A DNA stretch of 32,067 nt from Candidatus Alistipes excrementipullorum. GTDB taxonomy: Bacteria; Bacteroidota; Bacteroidia; Bacteroidales; Rikenellaceae. Both the position numbers and the translations under genes were made by a program. How positions within the stretch are numbered: the stretch's first letter is position 1; each line of letters opens with the position of its first letter. The stretch covers positions 1 through 32,067 of the forward strand of contig DXGW01000040.1 of the NCBI GenBank assembly GCA_019113665.1, read 5' to 3'. Positions 15,682 to 23,910 of this stretch are shown here, in pieces. The notes below the pieces were generated by a model. It did not search any database, was not told the origin of the DNA, and worked only from the letters and a program-made list of their open reading frames with translations.

Positions 15682-15738
15682 GCCGGGGCTCTCTCCCCGG
15701 CGAGACAGTGACGGCCGCCAGGATTGCCCGGGCGGCCG
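15682..15738 (+). terminator. Two GC-rich hairpins after rnfA, possible operon end
   Basis: GCCGGGG-CTCTCT-CCCCGGC (15682-15701), then CGGCCGCC paired with GGCGGCCG (15712-15719 with 15731-15738). Neither has a T-run, so these may be a Rho-type end or a 3' stabilising structure rather than a classic intrinsic terminator. The rest of this 220-nt gap holds the hpt promoter; I see no gene in it. Confidence 0.35.
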
Positions 15739-15830
15739 CCGCCGTATCGGTCATCGCCTCAACACCATCGAAAAATTGCACGGCCGAGAAAAGTGCCCGG
15801 TTTTGTGTGTGCCTATTCGGAAAATAATAT

Positions 15831-15838
15831 TAAATTTG
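15831..15838 (+). promoter_or_regulatory. hpt promoter -7 element
   Basis: TAAATTTG matches TAnnTTTG and lies in an abrupt A/T-rich stretch. No good TTTG -33 box is at the standard distance (TTTG at 15802-15805 is 25 nt away). The ATG of hpt is 55 nt downstream. Confidence 0.4.
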
Positions 15839-15892
15839 CATTTAAAACATACCGCCGCTTAAATATTGATTACACATAATACCATTCGAACA

Positions 15893-16441
15893 ATGAAGCA
15901 GAGAGTAACTCTTAACGACCGCACTTTCGAGGTGATGATTCCCGCGGAGGAGATCGACAAGGCCGTGTCGAAGATCGCCGATCGCCTCAACCGTGATTAT
16001 GCGGATTGCGAAAAGGCGCCGATTTTTGTCAGCGTGTTGAGCGGGTCGTTCATGTACCTGGCCGACCTTACGCGCAAGATCACCTTCAACAACGAGATAG
16101 CCTTCATCAAGATCTCGTCGTACGAGGGTACGCAGTCGACAGGTTGCGTAAAGCAGCAGCTGGGCATAGATTTCGACATCACGGGCCGTGACATCATAAT
16201 CGTCGAGGATATCGTCGAGACGGGCCACAGCATCAACCATGTTGTCGAGCACCTGCGCTCGAAGAACCCCCACAGCGTCGAAATATGCACTCTCTTCTTC
16301 AAGCCCGAAAAGTACCAGTACGATCTTCCGATCAAGTACCGTGCTATGGAGATAGGCAATGAGTTCATCGTGGGATACGGTTTGGATTACGACCAGCTGG
16401 GCCGCAATCTCAAGGATATTTACGTTGTGACGAATGACTGA
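15893..16441 (+). CDS. hpt: Hypoxanthine phosphoribosyltransferase
   Basis: Purine salvage enzyme converting hypoxanthine (and often guanine) with PRPP to IMP/GMP. The 182-residue protein has the type I PRTase PRPP loop IIIVEDIVETG (Glu105-Asp106 acidic pair), the flexible-loop SSYEGTQSTG segment and the late FIVGYGLDYDQLGRNL purine-site region, as in bacterial Hpt. The start ATG at 15893 gives the usual MKQRVTLNDR; an upstream TTG at 15866 would add nine non-conserved residues. The stop overlaps the next gene by 8 nt (ATGACTGA), so hpt and queE are translationally coupled. Confidence 0.93.
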   Translation: MKQRVTLNDRTFEVMIPAEEIDKAVSKIADRLNRDYADCEKAPIFVSVLSGSFMYLADLTRKITFNNEIAFIKISSYEGTQSTGCVKQQLGIDFDITGRDIIIVEDIVETGHSINHVVEHLRSKNPHSVEICTLFFKPEKYQYDLPIKYRAMEIGNEFIVGYGLDYDQLGRNLKDIYVVTND

Positions 16442-17057
16442 CGCTCTGTTGGAGGGCGGGGCCAAACTTCCGCTGGTCGAGGATTTCTATACCATTCAGG
16501 GTGAGGGTTTCCATGCAGGCAAGCCTGCCTACTTCATTCGTCTGGGCGGTTGTGACGTCGGTTGCAGCTGGTGCGACGCCAAGTACACGTGGAATCCGAA
16601 ACTCTATCCTCCGGTGCCGATCGACACGATCGTCGAAAGGGCATCGTCATGCGAGGCGCAGGCCATCGTAATAACGGGCGGCGAGCCGTTGCTCTATCCG
16701 CTCGGACAGCTTACGCGGCGCCTGCATGAAAAGGGGCTGGAGATATTCCTCGAAACATCGGGATCGCACCCCTTCAGCGGTGAGTTCGACTGGGTATGTC
16801 TCTCGCCTAAGGTCAAGCAGCCCCCGTTGGACGAGGCTTACGTGCGGGCGGACGAACTCAAGGTAATCATCGGCAGCGAATCCGATTTCGAATGGGCGGA
16901 ACGCAATGCCGAACGGGTTACGGAACATTGTCTGCTCTACCTGCAGCCCGAGTGGAGCGTCTACGGGAAGATCATGCCGGCAATAGTCGAATACGCCAAG
17001 GCCCGGCCGAAATGGAACATCTCGGTGCAGGTTCACAAGTTCATGCATATCCCCTAA
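16434..17057 (+). CDS. queE: 7-carboxy-7-deazaguanine synthase QueE
   Basis: Radical SAM enzyme of the queuosine pathway that contracts 6-carboxytetrahydropterin to 7-carboxy-7-deazaguanine. The 207-residue product carries Cys40-x3-Cys44-x2-Cys47 (GCDVGCSWCD) for the [4Fe-4S] cluster, FYTIQGEG before it, ITGGEPLL for SAM binding, and LKVI near the end, all QueE-like. It ends in the typical VQVHKFMHIP. No queC, queD or queF is in the window. It is coupled to hpt by overlap and probably shares a transcript with divIC-like and thiL genes, though these functions are unrelated. Confidence 0.93.
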   Translation: MTDALLEGGAKLPLVEDFYTIQGEGFHAGKPAYFIRLGGCDVGCSWCDAKYTWNPKLYPPVPIDTIVERASSCEAQAIVITGGEPLLYPLGQLTRRLHEKGLEIFLETSGSHPFSGEFDWVCLSPKVKQPPLDEAYVRADELKVIIGSESDFEWAERNAERVTEHCLLYLQPEWSVYGKIMPAIVEYAKARPKWNISVQVHKFMHIP

Positions 17058-17069
17058 CAGTTTGCAGCG

Positions 17070-17342
17070 ATGAAAGTGCATGTGGGACAACGTTTCTGGA
17101 TTACGCTTACGACCTTGATATTCATCTTCGCGGTGTTTGTCATAGGTCGTAATCTGGTCAATGTGATCAAGATAAGCCATCGCATATCACTTCTTGAGGA
17201 CGAGCGCGAGGTCTATCTGCAACGCATTGCCGAGGACAGCGCCCTCTACGAGCAGCTGCAGTACGACGAGTATCTCGAAAAGTATGCCCGCGAGCACTAC
17301 CACATGCAGCGGCGTGACGAGCACGTCTATATAATCAAATAA
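17070..17342 (+). CDS. DivIC/FtsB-family septum formation protein
   Basis: The 90-residue bitopic membrane protein has a short cytoplasmic N-terminus, one membrane helix (about 10-28), a periplasmic coiled coil (about 30-65, ISLLEDEREVYLQRI) and a C-terminal EKYAREHYHMQRRDEHVYII region matching the conserved FtsB/DivIC end. It would form the FtsB-FtsL-FtsQ-type divisome subcomplex. No other division genes are nearby. It starts 12 nt after queE. The name divIC or ftsB cannot be settled from sequence alone. Confidence 0.85.
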   Translation: MKVHVGQRFWITLTTLIFIFAVFVIGRNLVNVIKISHRISLLEDEREVYLQRIAEDSALYEQLQYDEYLEKYAREHYHMQRRDEHVYIIK

Positions 17343-17366
17343 GGGTCGCAGAGGCCGAAATACAAC

Positions 17367-18311
17367 ATGCCGATGTCCGAATTCGGGTTCATAGCAAGCG
17401 TCAGGAGACTTTTCGAGTCGGTGCCCTCGAACGGGTTCGAGGGTATAGGCGACGATTGCGCCGTCTTCCCGTTCGGCGAGGGTGAGTCTCTGGTCTTTAC
17501 AACCGACCTGCTGGCAGAGGAGGTGCACTTCCTCCGCCGGGCCACATCACCGTTCCTTCTCGGGCGCAAGTCGCTGGCCGTAAATATCAGCGACGTGGCG
17601 GCAATGGGTGCCCGTCCCGTGGCATCGATGCTGTCGCTGGCCCTGCCGCGCGAACTTACGGGCGAGTGGGCCGATGAATTCATGCGCGGCTATCATGACA
17701 TGTCGGAACATTACGGAGTGAAACTCATAGGAGGCGATACGACTCTTTCCGAGTCGGGGCTTACGGTGAACGTCGTGGCCATAGGCCGTGTTCCGGAAAA
17801 CTGTATCAAGCGCCGTTCGGCGGCGTGCGAGGGCGACGTCGTGATGGTCGGCGGACGGCTCGGAGCTTCGGCCGAAGGTCTCCGCGATATTCTGCGCGGT
17901 GAGTACGATACGCCGAATGCCCTTATTCATAAAAATCCGGAACCGCAGGTAGCCGAAGGAATATGGCTCGGCTCGCGTCATGAGGTGCATGCCATGATGG
18001 ACATATCGGACGGCGTGGCATCGGACCTGGTGCATATCCTTGAGGCCTCGCACGTGGGAGCTGTTGTCGATGTGGAGTCGGTTCCTGCCGTGTCGGACGT
18101 CAGAACGGCTGTATGCGGCGGGGAGGATTACAAACTTCTCTTTACGGTTGCGGCCGACAAGGCCGACGGGCTGCGGTCCGAATATGCCGCCGCATTCGGT
18201 GAGGCGCCGTTTGTCATCGGGCGCATCGTCGCATCGGAATCTCCGTCCATCGAGTGGCACAGCGGCGGCCGTATCATTACACCCGACTGGCACGGGTTTT
18301 CGCACTATTAG
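17367..18311 (+). CDS. thiL: Thiamine-monophosphate kinase
   Basis: Final step of thiamine diphosphate synthesis: ThMP + ATP to ThDP + ADP. The 314-residue AIR-synthase-fold protein has the GIGDDCAVF nucleotide/Mg motif, TTDLLAEEVHF, LAVNISDVAAMGA, GGDTTLS, MDISDGVASDL and CGGEDYKLLF. These are all the ThiL aspartate-rich ligands. ATG 17367 is used, with ATG 17373 as an alternative. No other thiamine genes are here. It converges on the flippase gene with a 33-nt gap in which I see no hairpin. Confidence 0.94.
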   Translation: MPMSEFGFIASVRRLFESVPSNGFEGIGDDCAVFPFGEGESLVFTTDLLAEEVHFLRRATSPFLLGRKSLAVNISDVAAMGARPVASMLSLALPRELTGEWADEFMRGYHDMSEHYGVKLIGGDTTLSESGLTVNVVAIGRVPENCIKRRSAACEGDVVMVGGRLGASAEGLRDILRGEYDTPNALIHKNPEPQVAEGIWLGSRHEVHAMMDISDGVASDLVHILEASHVGAVVDVESVPAVSDVRTAVCGGEDYKLLFTVAADKADGLRSEYAAAFGEAPFVIGRIVASESPSIEWHSGGRIITPDWHGFSHY

Positions 18312-18344
18312 TCTCTGTCCGGGAGTTCATTACCCCCCCTGTGT

Positions 18345-19802
18345 TCATCTTTTTCCGGCCATTCGTCGCAGGACGGTGATGATCTCGCGTGCGGCTTCGA
18401 GCCTGAATGCGAGAGCAAGGACCACGTATACCACTACACCCGTCACGATCTTGACAAGCAGCCTCAGTGCCTCGCCATATCCGGCTACATATCTGCCGAC
18501 GAGCATGACGGCGGCATACATCGCTGCCGTGACCAGCAGCGTGGGCAGCAGGGTCCGCACCATGCGCAGCAGTGAGAGCGATGTGTAGCGCTGCGAGGCC
18601 GTGAAGTTGACCACGAACTCGCACAGCGACATTGCGGCGAGTCCCCATGCCACCGCCTCGACGCTTTGCGGTATTGTTACGGCAAGTATGGCGGTCATGA
18701 TGATCTTCTTCAGAATCTCGAGTTTCAGTATTATGTCGCCGTTGCTGCGCACCTTGAGTATATTGTAGGCTATCATCGCCAGCGGGTAGAAGAGCCCCGT
18801 TATGCAGAGTATTCGCAGGTAGGGGACCGTCGGCAGCCATTTTTCACCCAACAGCAGCAGGAACAGGTCGTCGGCTACGGCAATGATGCCTGCCATCATC
18901 GGGAACATGGCAAAAGCCACGACCATCATCACCTGGCGGTAGCTCTCGGTGAACTTGCGTTCGTCGCCGCCGATCTTCGACAGGGCAGGGTAGGTGACGC
19001 TCTGCACGGCCTGCATGGTCGAGGTTACGGGCAGGTCCTTGAACTTCTGTGCCTGGTTGAAATAGCCGAGGGCATCGGCCGAGTATATCTTGCCGATGAA
19101 CATCTGGGCTATGTTGTTGTAGAGAGTCGATATTATGTCGGTCGAGAGCAGCCGCAGCGAGAACGGGGCCATCTCCTTTACCGGTGCGGCCGTCAGCCGT
19201 GCCGACGACGGGCGCCAGTCGCTGGCGAACCACAGTATGGCCGCCTTGAACACCAGCGTCGCAAGGCGCTGTCCCACGAGGCTCCATACGCCGCAGCCGG
19301 CCAGAGCCATGGCTATGGCCACGATGTCGGCGCCCAGCGATGAGGCGAATGTCGCTTTCGAGAGCAACCCGAATCGGAACTGTCGCGTGAAGATAGTATT
19401 CTGTATCACGCACAGCGCATTGGCCGGAAGCAGCAGGAAGAGCACCGGGGCTATGCGTGCGATTACAGGCTGGCCGTAGTACGATGCCACGAGCGGCGAT
19501 ATGGCCACGAGTACCGCATACAGCACTACCGACATGGCGATGTTGAAGACGAATACGGACTTGTACTCCTCGTCAGTCGGGTTTTCCTTGCGAATGAGGG
19601 TCTGTGAGAAGCCGCTGTCGACGACAACGAGCGCAATGGCCGTGAAGGAGGTCATGATGGCCATCACGCCGAAATCCTCGGGCATGAGAAGCCGTGCCAC
19701 GACTATGCTCACGACCATCTGCAGCAGCATCGATCCGACCTTCTCGGCGATGCTCCATGCAACCCCTGCGGCAACCTTGTCTTTCAGCTCCCCGTTGCCC
19801 AT
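18345..19802 (-). CDS. Polysaccharide/oligosaccharide flippase (Wzx/MOP superfamily)
   Basis: The 485-residue multi-pass membrane protein resembles the Wzx/lipopolysaccharide-flippase type of the MOP exporter superfamily (Polysacc_synt / Polysacc_synt_C). The N-terminal KDKVAAGVAWSIAEKVGS, then about 12-14 hydrophobic helices with polar KFKDLP...QAVQSVTYPALS between them, are characteristic. It would flip a lipid-linked sugar, but no glycosyltransferase or polymerase is adjacent, so the substrate is unknown. It follows pyk by 9 nt on the minus strand and is probably the last gene of that transcript. A lone flippase in a metabolic operon is notable but not unique. Confidence 0.9.
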   Translation of the reverse strand: MGNGELKDKVAAGVAWSIAEKVGSMLLQMVVSIVVARLLMPEDFGVMAIMTSFTAIALVVVDSGFSQTLIRKENPTDEEYKSVFVFNIAMSVVLYAVLVAISPLVASYYGQPVIARIAPVLFLLLPANALCVIQNTIFTRQFRFGLLSKATFASSLGADIVAIAMALAGCGVWSLVGQRLATLVFKAAILWFASDWRPSSARLTAAPVKEMAPFSLRLLSTDIISTLYNNIAQMFIGKIYSADALGYFNQAQKFKDLPVTSTMQAVQSVTYPALSKIGGDERKFTESYRQVMMVVAFAMFPMMAGIIAVADDLFLLLLGEKWLPTVPYLRILCITGLFYPLAMIAYNILKVRSNGDIILKLEILKKIIMTAILAVTIPQSVEAVAWGLAAMSLCEFVVNFTASQRYTSLSLLRMVRTLLPTLLVTAAMYAAVMLVGRYVAGYGEALRLLVKIVTGVVVYVVLALAFRLEAAREIITVLRRMAGKR

Positions 19803-19811
19803 TCGTTCTTA

Positions 19812-21266
19812 TCAGTTGTTCGCGTGGCTGTTTCTCTCGCGTATGTCGCCTACGCATGCGATCTCGACATACGATGCCCCGCGTTCGGGTGAGAAGCTGC
19901 CGCCGACGCTGACCAGAAGGTCGTCGTCATGCAGCTGTTCGGTCTCGTCGATAAACTCCATGGCGTCGGCCAGGAAGTGGTAGCGGTCGTCGAGCGACTT
20001 GTCGCGCAGTATGGGCTTCACTCCGTACGAAAGTGCCAGAATGCGCTGCGCATGCAGCGTATAGCATACGGCAACTACCGTCTTGCGGCTGCGGAACGCC
20101 GCAAGATAACGGCCCGTACGGCCCGTGAGCGTGTCGACGACGATGTACTTCACCGGCAGGTTGGTCGAGGCGCGCACCGCCGACCTTGCAACCTGTGCCG
20201 TGATCTCGTGTGCCACCGATACCATGTTCATGTCGGTCATGGGGACGAAGTGGCGCTCGTCCTCCTCGATGCGGCCTGCTATGCGGGCCATGGTCTCGAC
20301 CGACTCCACCGGATAGTCGCCCATGGCGGTCTCCTCGCTCAGCATGACGGCGTCGACGCGCTCGTAGATGGCGCTCGCCACGTCGCTCACCTCGGCACGT
20401 GTCGGACGCGGCGCGTGTATCATCGAATAGAGCATCTGCGTGGCTATGATGACGGGCCGCTTGGCCATGATGCAGCTCTCGACTATGCGGCGCTGCGCCG
20501 TGGGTATCGCCTCGGCCGGAAGCTCCACGCCGAGGTCGCCGCGTGCAACCATGATGCCGTACGATGCCTCGATGATGTCGTCGAGGTTGTCGAGACCCTC
20601 CTGGTTCTCGATCTTCGAGATGATCTTGATCTTGCTCGAACGGCTGTCGAGAATATCCTGCACGGCCTTTACGTCATCGGCGCTGCGCACGAACGAGTGG
20701 GCTATGAAGTCTATGTCGTTCTCGGTAGCCCATTCGATGAAGGCGCGGTCACGCTCGGTGACTGACGGCAGGGCGATGGATACGCCCGGAATGTTGACGC
20801 TCTTGCGGGGACGCAGCGTGGCGTCGCCCGAAAAACGGCACAGGAGTTCGTCACCGTTTTTCTCGATGACACGCAACTCGATCTCGCCGTCGGAAATCAG
20901 GAGACGGTCGCCGACGCTTATGCTCGGTATGGCCGACGTCGTGTTGAGATAGATGACTTCGGCTGTCGAAGGTTCGGCCGTCTGTGTGCCGCGGACCCTC
21001 ACCGTGTCACCCGCATGGAACGTAAGAGCGTCCTCGTAACGCTCGTCGATACCAGTGACCCGTATCTCGGGTCCCTTGGTGTCGAGCATGATCGGTATGG
21101 CGTTGTTCACGCCGTGGACCGTCTTGACAATGCGTGCGGCGCTCTCCATGGTTACGTGCGCCGTGTTGATACGTACCACGTCCATGCCGGCATGCATCAG
21201 CTTTTCGATAAGCTCCGCCGTACAGTTACGGTCGGAGATGGTTGCTATGATCTTGGTCTTTTTCAT
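19812..21266 (-). CDS. pyk: Pyruvate kinase
   Basis: Phosphoenolpyruvate + ADP to pyruvate + ATP. The 484-residue protein has the barrel and B-domain layout plus a C-terminal allosteric domain. Visible motifs: MLDTKGPEIR, SKIENQEGLDN, GIMVARGDLGVELP, ATQMLYSM...PRPTRAEVSD. Deviations from E. coli PykF: RLNFSH reads RINTAH, so the K+-ligand Ser36 position is Ala36, and the SGE(T/S)A loop reads SEETA. ISDRNC replaces the usual IGP at the N-terminus, as I recall for Bacteroidota pyruvate kinases. GPE (Glu at the K+-dependence position) suggests it still uses K+. The gene is 43 nt after aroQ and 9 nt before the flippase. Confidence 0.95.
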   Translation of the reverse strand: MKKTKIIATISDRNCTAELIEKLMHAGMDVVRINTAHVTMESAARIVKTVHGVNNAIPIMLDTKGPEIRVTGIDERYEDALTFHAGDTVRVRGTQTAEPSTAEVIYLNTTSAIPSISVGDRLLISDGEIELRVIEKNGDELLCRFSGDATLRPRKSVNIPGVSIALPSVTERDRAFIEWATENDIDFIAHSFVRSADDVKAVQDILDSRSSKIKIISKIENQEGLDNLDDIIEASYGIMVARGDLGVELPAEAIPTAQRRIVESCIMAKRPVIIATQMLYSMIHAPRPTRAEVSDVASAIYERVDAVMLSEETAMGDYPVESVETMARIAGRIEEDERHFVPMTDMNMVSVAHEITAQVARSAVRASTNLPVKYIVVDTLTGRTGRYLAAFRSRKTVVAVCYTLHAQRILALSYGVKPILRDKSLDDRYHFLADAMEFIDETEQLHDDDLLVSVGGSFSPERGASYVEIACVGDIRERNSHANN

Positions 21267-21309
21267 CGTTCTTTCCTAACTTTTACCTAACCTGTCCTTG
21301 TGTTTTGAT

Positions 21310-21729
21310 TTAACCTTTCAGCGCCTCGATGCCCAGCCGGTAGGAGTCGAGCCCGAATCCCATGATCGACCCCTTGCATACGGGGGCGAGGAGCGACGTG
21401 TGGCGGAACTCCTCGCGTGCGAGGATCGACGAGATGTGAACCTCGACAACCGGCGTCGATACGGCCGCAACGGCATCGCGCAGCGCTACCGACGTGTGGG
21501 TATAGCCCCCGGCGTTGAGCACGACACCGTCATACCTGCCCTCACTGCCGTGCAGGGCGTTGATGAGCTCGCCCTCGACATTCGACTGGTAGAGTTCGAG
21601 CTCCGTTTCGGGGTAGCGCGCCTGCAACTCGGCGAGGTAGTCGTCGAATGTGCGCGTACCGTAGATCTCCTTGTCACGCCGTCCCTGCAGATTGAGGTTC
21701 GGCCCGTTGAGTATGAGTATCCTCTTCAT
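21310..21729 (-). CDS. aroQ: Type II 3-dehydroquinate dehydratase
   Basis: Third step of the shikimate pathway. The dodecameric type II enzyme is 139 residues from ATG 21729 (MKRILILNGPNLNL). Active-site features: NGPNLN, an Arg-rich lid with catalytic Tyr (GRRDKEIYG), LNAGGYTHTS, EVHISSILAREEFRHTS. ATG 21741 is also in frame and would overlap the buk stop by 8 nt; 21729 gives the standard family N-terminus. Position between buk and pyk suggests shared transcription, not pathway linkage. Assignment secure. Confidence 0.94.
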   Translation of the reverse strand: MKRILILNGPNLNLQGRRDKEIYGTRTFDDYLAELQARYPETELELYQSNVEGELINALHGSEGRYDGVVLNAGGYTHTSVALRDAVAAVSTPVVEVHISSILAREEFRHTSLLAPVCKGSIMGFGLDSYRLGIEALKG

Positions 21730-21733
21730 GTGG

Positions 21734-22813
21734 CTATGCATATATCGTTCCGTATGATTTGGGCTCGGCCTCGCCGCGCAGCAGCATAAGCCCGCTTTCG
21801 GCCAGCGCCTGCATCTCGTCCTCGCCCGGATATACCGCTATCGGCGCGATGAACGAGCAGTGTTCCATGATGCGCTCGACGATGTCTTCGTTGTTGGCCA
21901 GACCGCCCGTGAGGATTATCGCGTCGATGTCGCCGCACATCACCGTGGCCATCGACCCGATGGTCTTCGATACCGTGTAGCACATCGTTTCGAGCAACAA
22001 TTGCGCCTCCGCGTCCCCTGACTTGGCGCGCTTCTCGACCTCGATTATCGAGTTTGTACCGAGCCAGTCTACTATGCCTCCGCGTCCGCAGCACATCTTC
22101 TTCAGTTCGGCGCGGCTGTAGCGCCCCGAGAAGCAGAGGTCGACAAGCTGTCCTGCGGGAAGCGTGCCCGCACGCTCGGGTGCAAGCGGGCCCTCGCCGT
22201 CGAAGGCGTTGTTTACGTCGACGACCCGCCCCTTGCGGTGCGCTCCGACCGATATGCCTCCGCCCATGTGGACCACGATGAGGTTCATCTCGTCGTAGCG
22301 GCGGCTGTTGGTGTGCGCATAGAGACGTGCGACTGCCTTCTGGTTGAGCGCATGGAAGATCGATATGCGGGGCAGCTCCTTCACTCCGCTGATGCGGGCC
22401 GTCTGCTGCAACTCGTCTATCGTCGGGGGATCGGCTATGTAGGCCTTGATCCCGGCCTTCTCGGCTATGGCGAGCGCTATGGGAGCCCCGAGATTCGAGG
22501 CGTGCTGGTTGGTCGTCTCGCGGAGGTCGCGCAACATGGCTTCGTCTATGCCGTAGATGCCTCCTTCGATCGGCTTGACAAGCCCGCCGCGGCCTATGAT
22601 GACCGAGAGGAGCCTGATGTCGACTCCCTTCTCTTCAAGGGCGTCGAGAACCAGACCCAGCCGCCATTCGAACTGGTCCGGTATGCTGTGGAATCGGCCT
22701 ATTTCTTCGCTTGAATGTCTTATGGTGACATTCCATATGAGCTCCTCGTTGCGGAAGAGCGCTATCTTGGTCGAGGTCGACCCGGGGTTGATTGTCAGAA
22801 TCGTGTAGTCCAT
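21734..22813 (-). CDS. buk: Butyrate kinase
   Basis: Acetokinase-family enzyme converting butyryl phosphate (or branched-chain acyl phosphates) and ADP to the acid and ATP. The 359-residue protein has ILTINPGSTSTKIA at the N-terminus, HMGGGISVGAH (the phosphate/acyl site), FDGEGPLAPERAG and LTGGLANNEDIV. The length and the PLAPERAG motif are those of Buk rather than AckA. It lies directly after ptb on the minus strand, the classic Ptb-Buk pair, and overlaps or abuts aroQ. Butyrate versus 2-methyl-branched acids cannot be told apart here. Confidence 0.93.
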   Translation of the reverse strand: MDYTILTINPGSTSTKIALFRNEELIWNVTIRHSSEEIGRFHSIPDQFEWRLGLVLDALEEKGVDIRLLSVIIGRGGLVKPIEGGIYGIDEAMLRDLRETTNQHASNLGAPIALAIAEKAGIKAYIADPPTIDELQQTARISGVKELPRISIFHALNQKAVARLYAHTNSRRYDEMNLIVVHMGGGISVGAHRKGRVVDVNNAFDGEGPLAPERAGTLPAGQLVDLCFSGRYSRAELKKMCCGRGGIVDWLGTNSIIEVEKRAKSGDAEAQLLLETMCYTVSKTIGSMATVMCGDIDAIILTGGLANNEDIVERIMEHCSFIAPIAVYPGEDEMQALAESGLMLLRGEAEPKSYGTIYA

Positions 22814-22902
22814 CGAGGTTTTGGATTTGATTTTGGCAATATGTATCCGTCAGTCTCTCCTTGCGGGAAAGATTGATATACAGTTCATAATGGCAAGGCT
22901 TG

Positions 22903-22932
22903 CGCCTGTCTTACCTTGCGGCAAGACAGGCG
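22903..22932 (-). other. Hairpin over the ptb stop codon, GCAA tetraloop
   Basis: On the minus strand CGCCTGTCTTGCC-GCAA-GGTAAGACAGGCG forms a 13-pair stem (one G-U) capped by a GNRA tetraloop; the TAA stop of ptb lies in its 3' arm. No T-run follows, so it is more likely an mRNA-stabilising or partial-termination element between ptb and buk than a complete terminator. Confidence 0.55.
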
Positions 22933-23816
22933 AGAGCTATCGAGTACTTCTTCGTGAGGGTGGAGTCTCCGCGCGAGGTCAGTACGCACGGAACCGTGGT
23001 TCCCATGACCATTGCGGCGAGTTCGCCGTGGCCGAAATGCGATACGGACTTGAAGAATACGTTGGCCGATTCGATGTTCGGGAAGAGCAGGCAGTCGGGG
23101 TCGCCGGCTACGGACGAGCCTTTCACCTTTTTCTGCTCGGCTGCCTCCTTGTAGAGGGCCACGTCGAGCGACAGCGGGCCGTCGATTATGGCATTGCCCA
23201 ACTGGCCGCGGTCACCCATCTTGGCGAGTATGGCGCCCTCGGTCGACGACGGTACGCTCGGAAGAACCTGCTCCGACGGGGCTATGCAGGCAATCTTCGG
23301 AGTCTCGATACCCAACAGGTTGGCTGTCTTTGTAAGATAGCCTATGAGTATGGTCTTCTGCTTGAAGTCCGGAAGCGGAATTACGGCCACGTCCGAAATG
23401 AGCAGCAGTTTATGGTATTCGGGCATCTCCATGATAGCCACGTGGCTAAGCGTGCCCTTGGGCGGGAAGAGACCTGCGTCCTTGTTGAGTATGCCGCGCA
23501 TGTACTTGTCGGTCGATACCAGACCCTTCATCAGTACGTCTGCGTCGCCCGAAACTACGGCCGCAACGGCCAGAGCCACGCACTTCACGTCGCTCTTTTC
23601 GTCGATGATGCGGAATGCGTTGACGTCGATGCCCTCTTCGGCGCATACCTGTTCGATGACCTTCTTGTCACCGTAGAGTGTGGGCTCTACCAGCCCCTCG
23701 TTGTAAGCGTCGTACACCGCCGAGATGGTGTGGGCGTCCTGTCCGTAAGCTACTGCGAGGCGCTTGCGTCCCTTGCGGCGTGCAGCCTCGACAATTTCCG
23801 TTAAATGCTTTATCAT
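22911..23816 (-). CDS. ptb: Phosphate butyryltransferase
   Basis: Converts butyryl-CoA (or related acyl-CoA) and phosphate to acyl phosphate for Buk. The 301-residue length from ATG 23816 equals Clostridium Ptb and is shorter than most Pta. Motifs typical of Ptb: KRLAVAYGQD, DVLMKGLVSTDKYMRGILN, GLFPPKGTLSHVA, LSKMGDRGQ-like LAKMGDRGQ, DGPLSLDVAL, LLFPNIESANVFFKSV. The reading frame continues upstream to 23903, but the added residues have no family counterpart and run through the hairpin after ackA. The gene lies between ackA and buk. Acetyl versus butyryl preference is not certain, since both families share the fold. Confidence 0.9.
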   Translation of the reverse strand: MIKHLTEIVEAARRKGRKRLAVAYGQDAHTISAVYDAYNEGLVEPTLYGDKKVIEQVCAEEGIDVNAFRIIDEKSDVKCVALAVAAVVSGDADVLMKGLVSTDKYMRGILNKDAGLFPPKGTLSHVAIMEMPEYHKLLLISDVAVIPLPDFKQKTILIGYLTKTANLLGIETPKIACIAPSEQVLPSVPSSTEGAILAKMGDRGQLGNAIIDGPLSLDVALYKEAAEQKKVKGSSVAGDPDCLLFPNIESANVFFKSVSHFGHGELAAMVMGTTVPCVLTSRGDSTLTKKYSIALACLAAR

Positions 23817-23862
23817 TGTCTTGTGTGAATTAAATGATGTCCGATAAATATGTATGTAATTG

Positions 23863-23901
23863 GTTTGCGGGCGCGGGACGCTCCGGCCCCGCACCGCAAA
23901 C
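23863..23901 (-). other. Hairpin after ackA, possible attenuator or processing site
   Basis: GTTTGCGG at 23863-23870 pairs with CCGCAAAC at 23894-23901, and with one bulged base a further six inner pairs form around a GC-rich loop. It starts about 10 nt after the ackA stop. No T-run follows on the minus strand, so read-through into ptb is likely. Confidence 0.45.
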
Positions 23902-23910
23902 ATGTCGTCT

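Noticed and set aside
15680-15862. 60-codon forward frame between rnfA and hpt
   Set aside because: Runs through two hairpins and the hpt promoter, has Arg-rich composition and no ribosome site; treated as non-coding.
18312-18344. Run of seven C residues between convergent thiL and flippase genes
   Set aside because: No inverted repeat or terminator around it; a short homopolymer without further signal.
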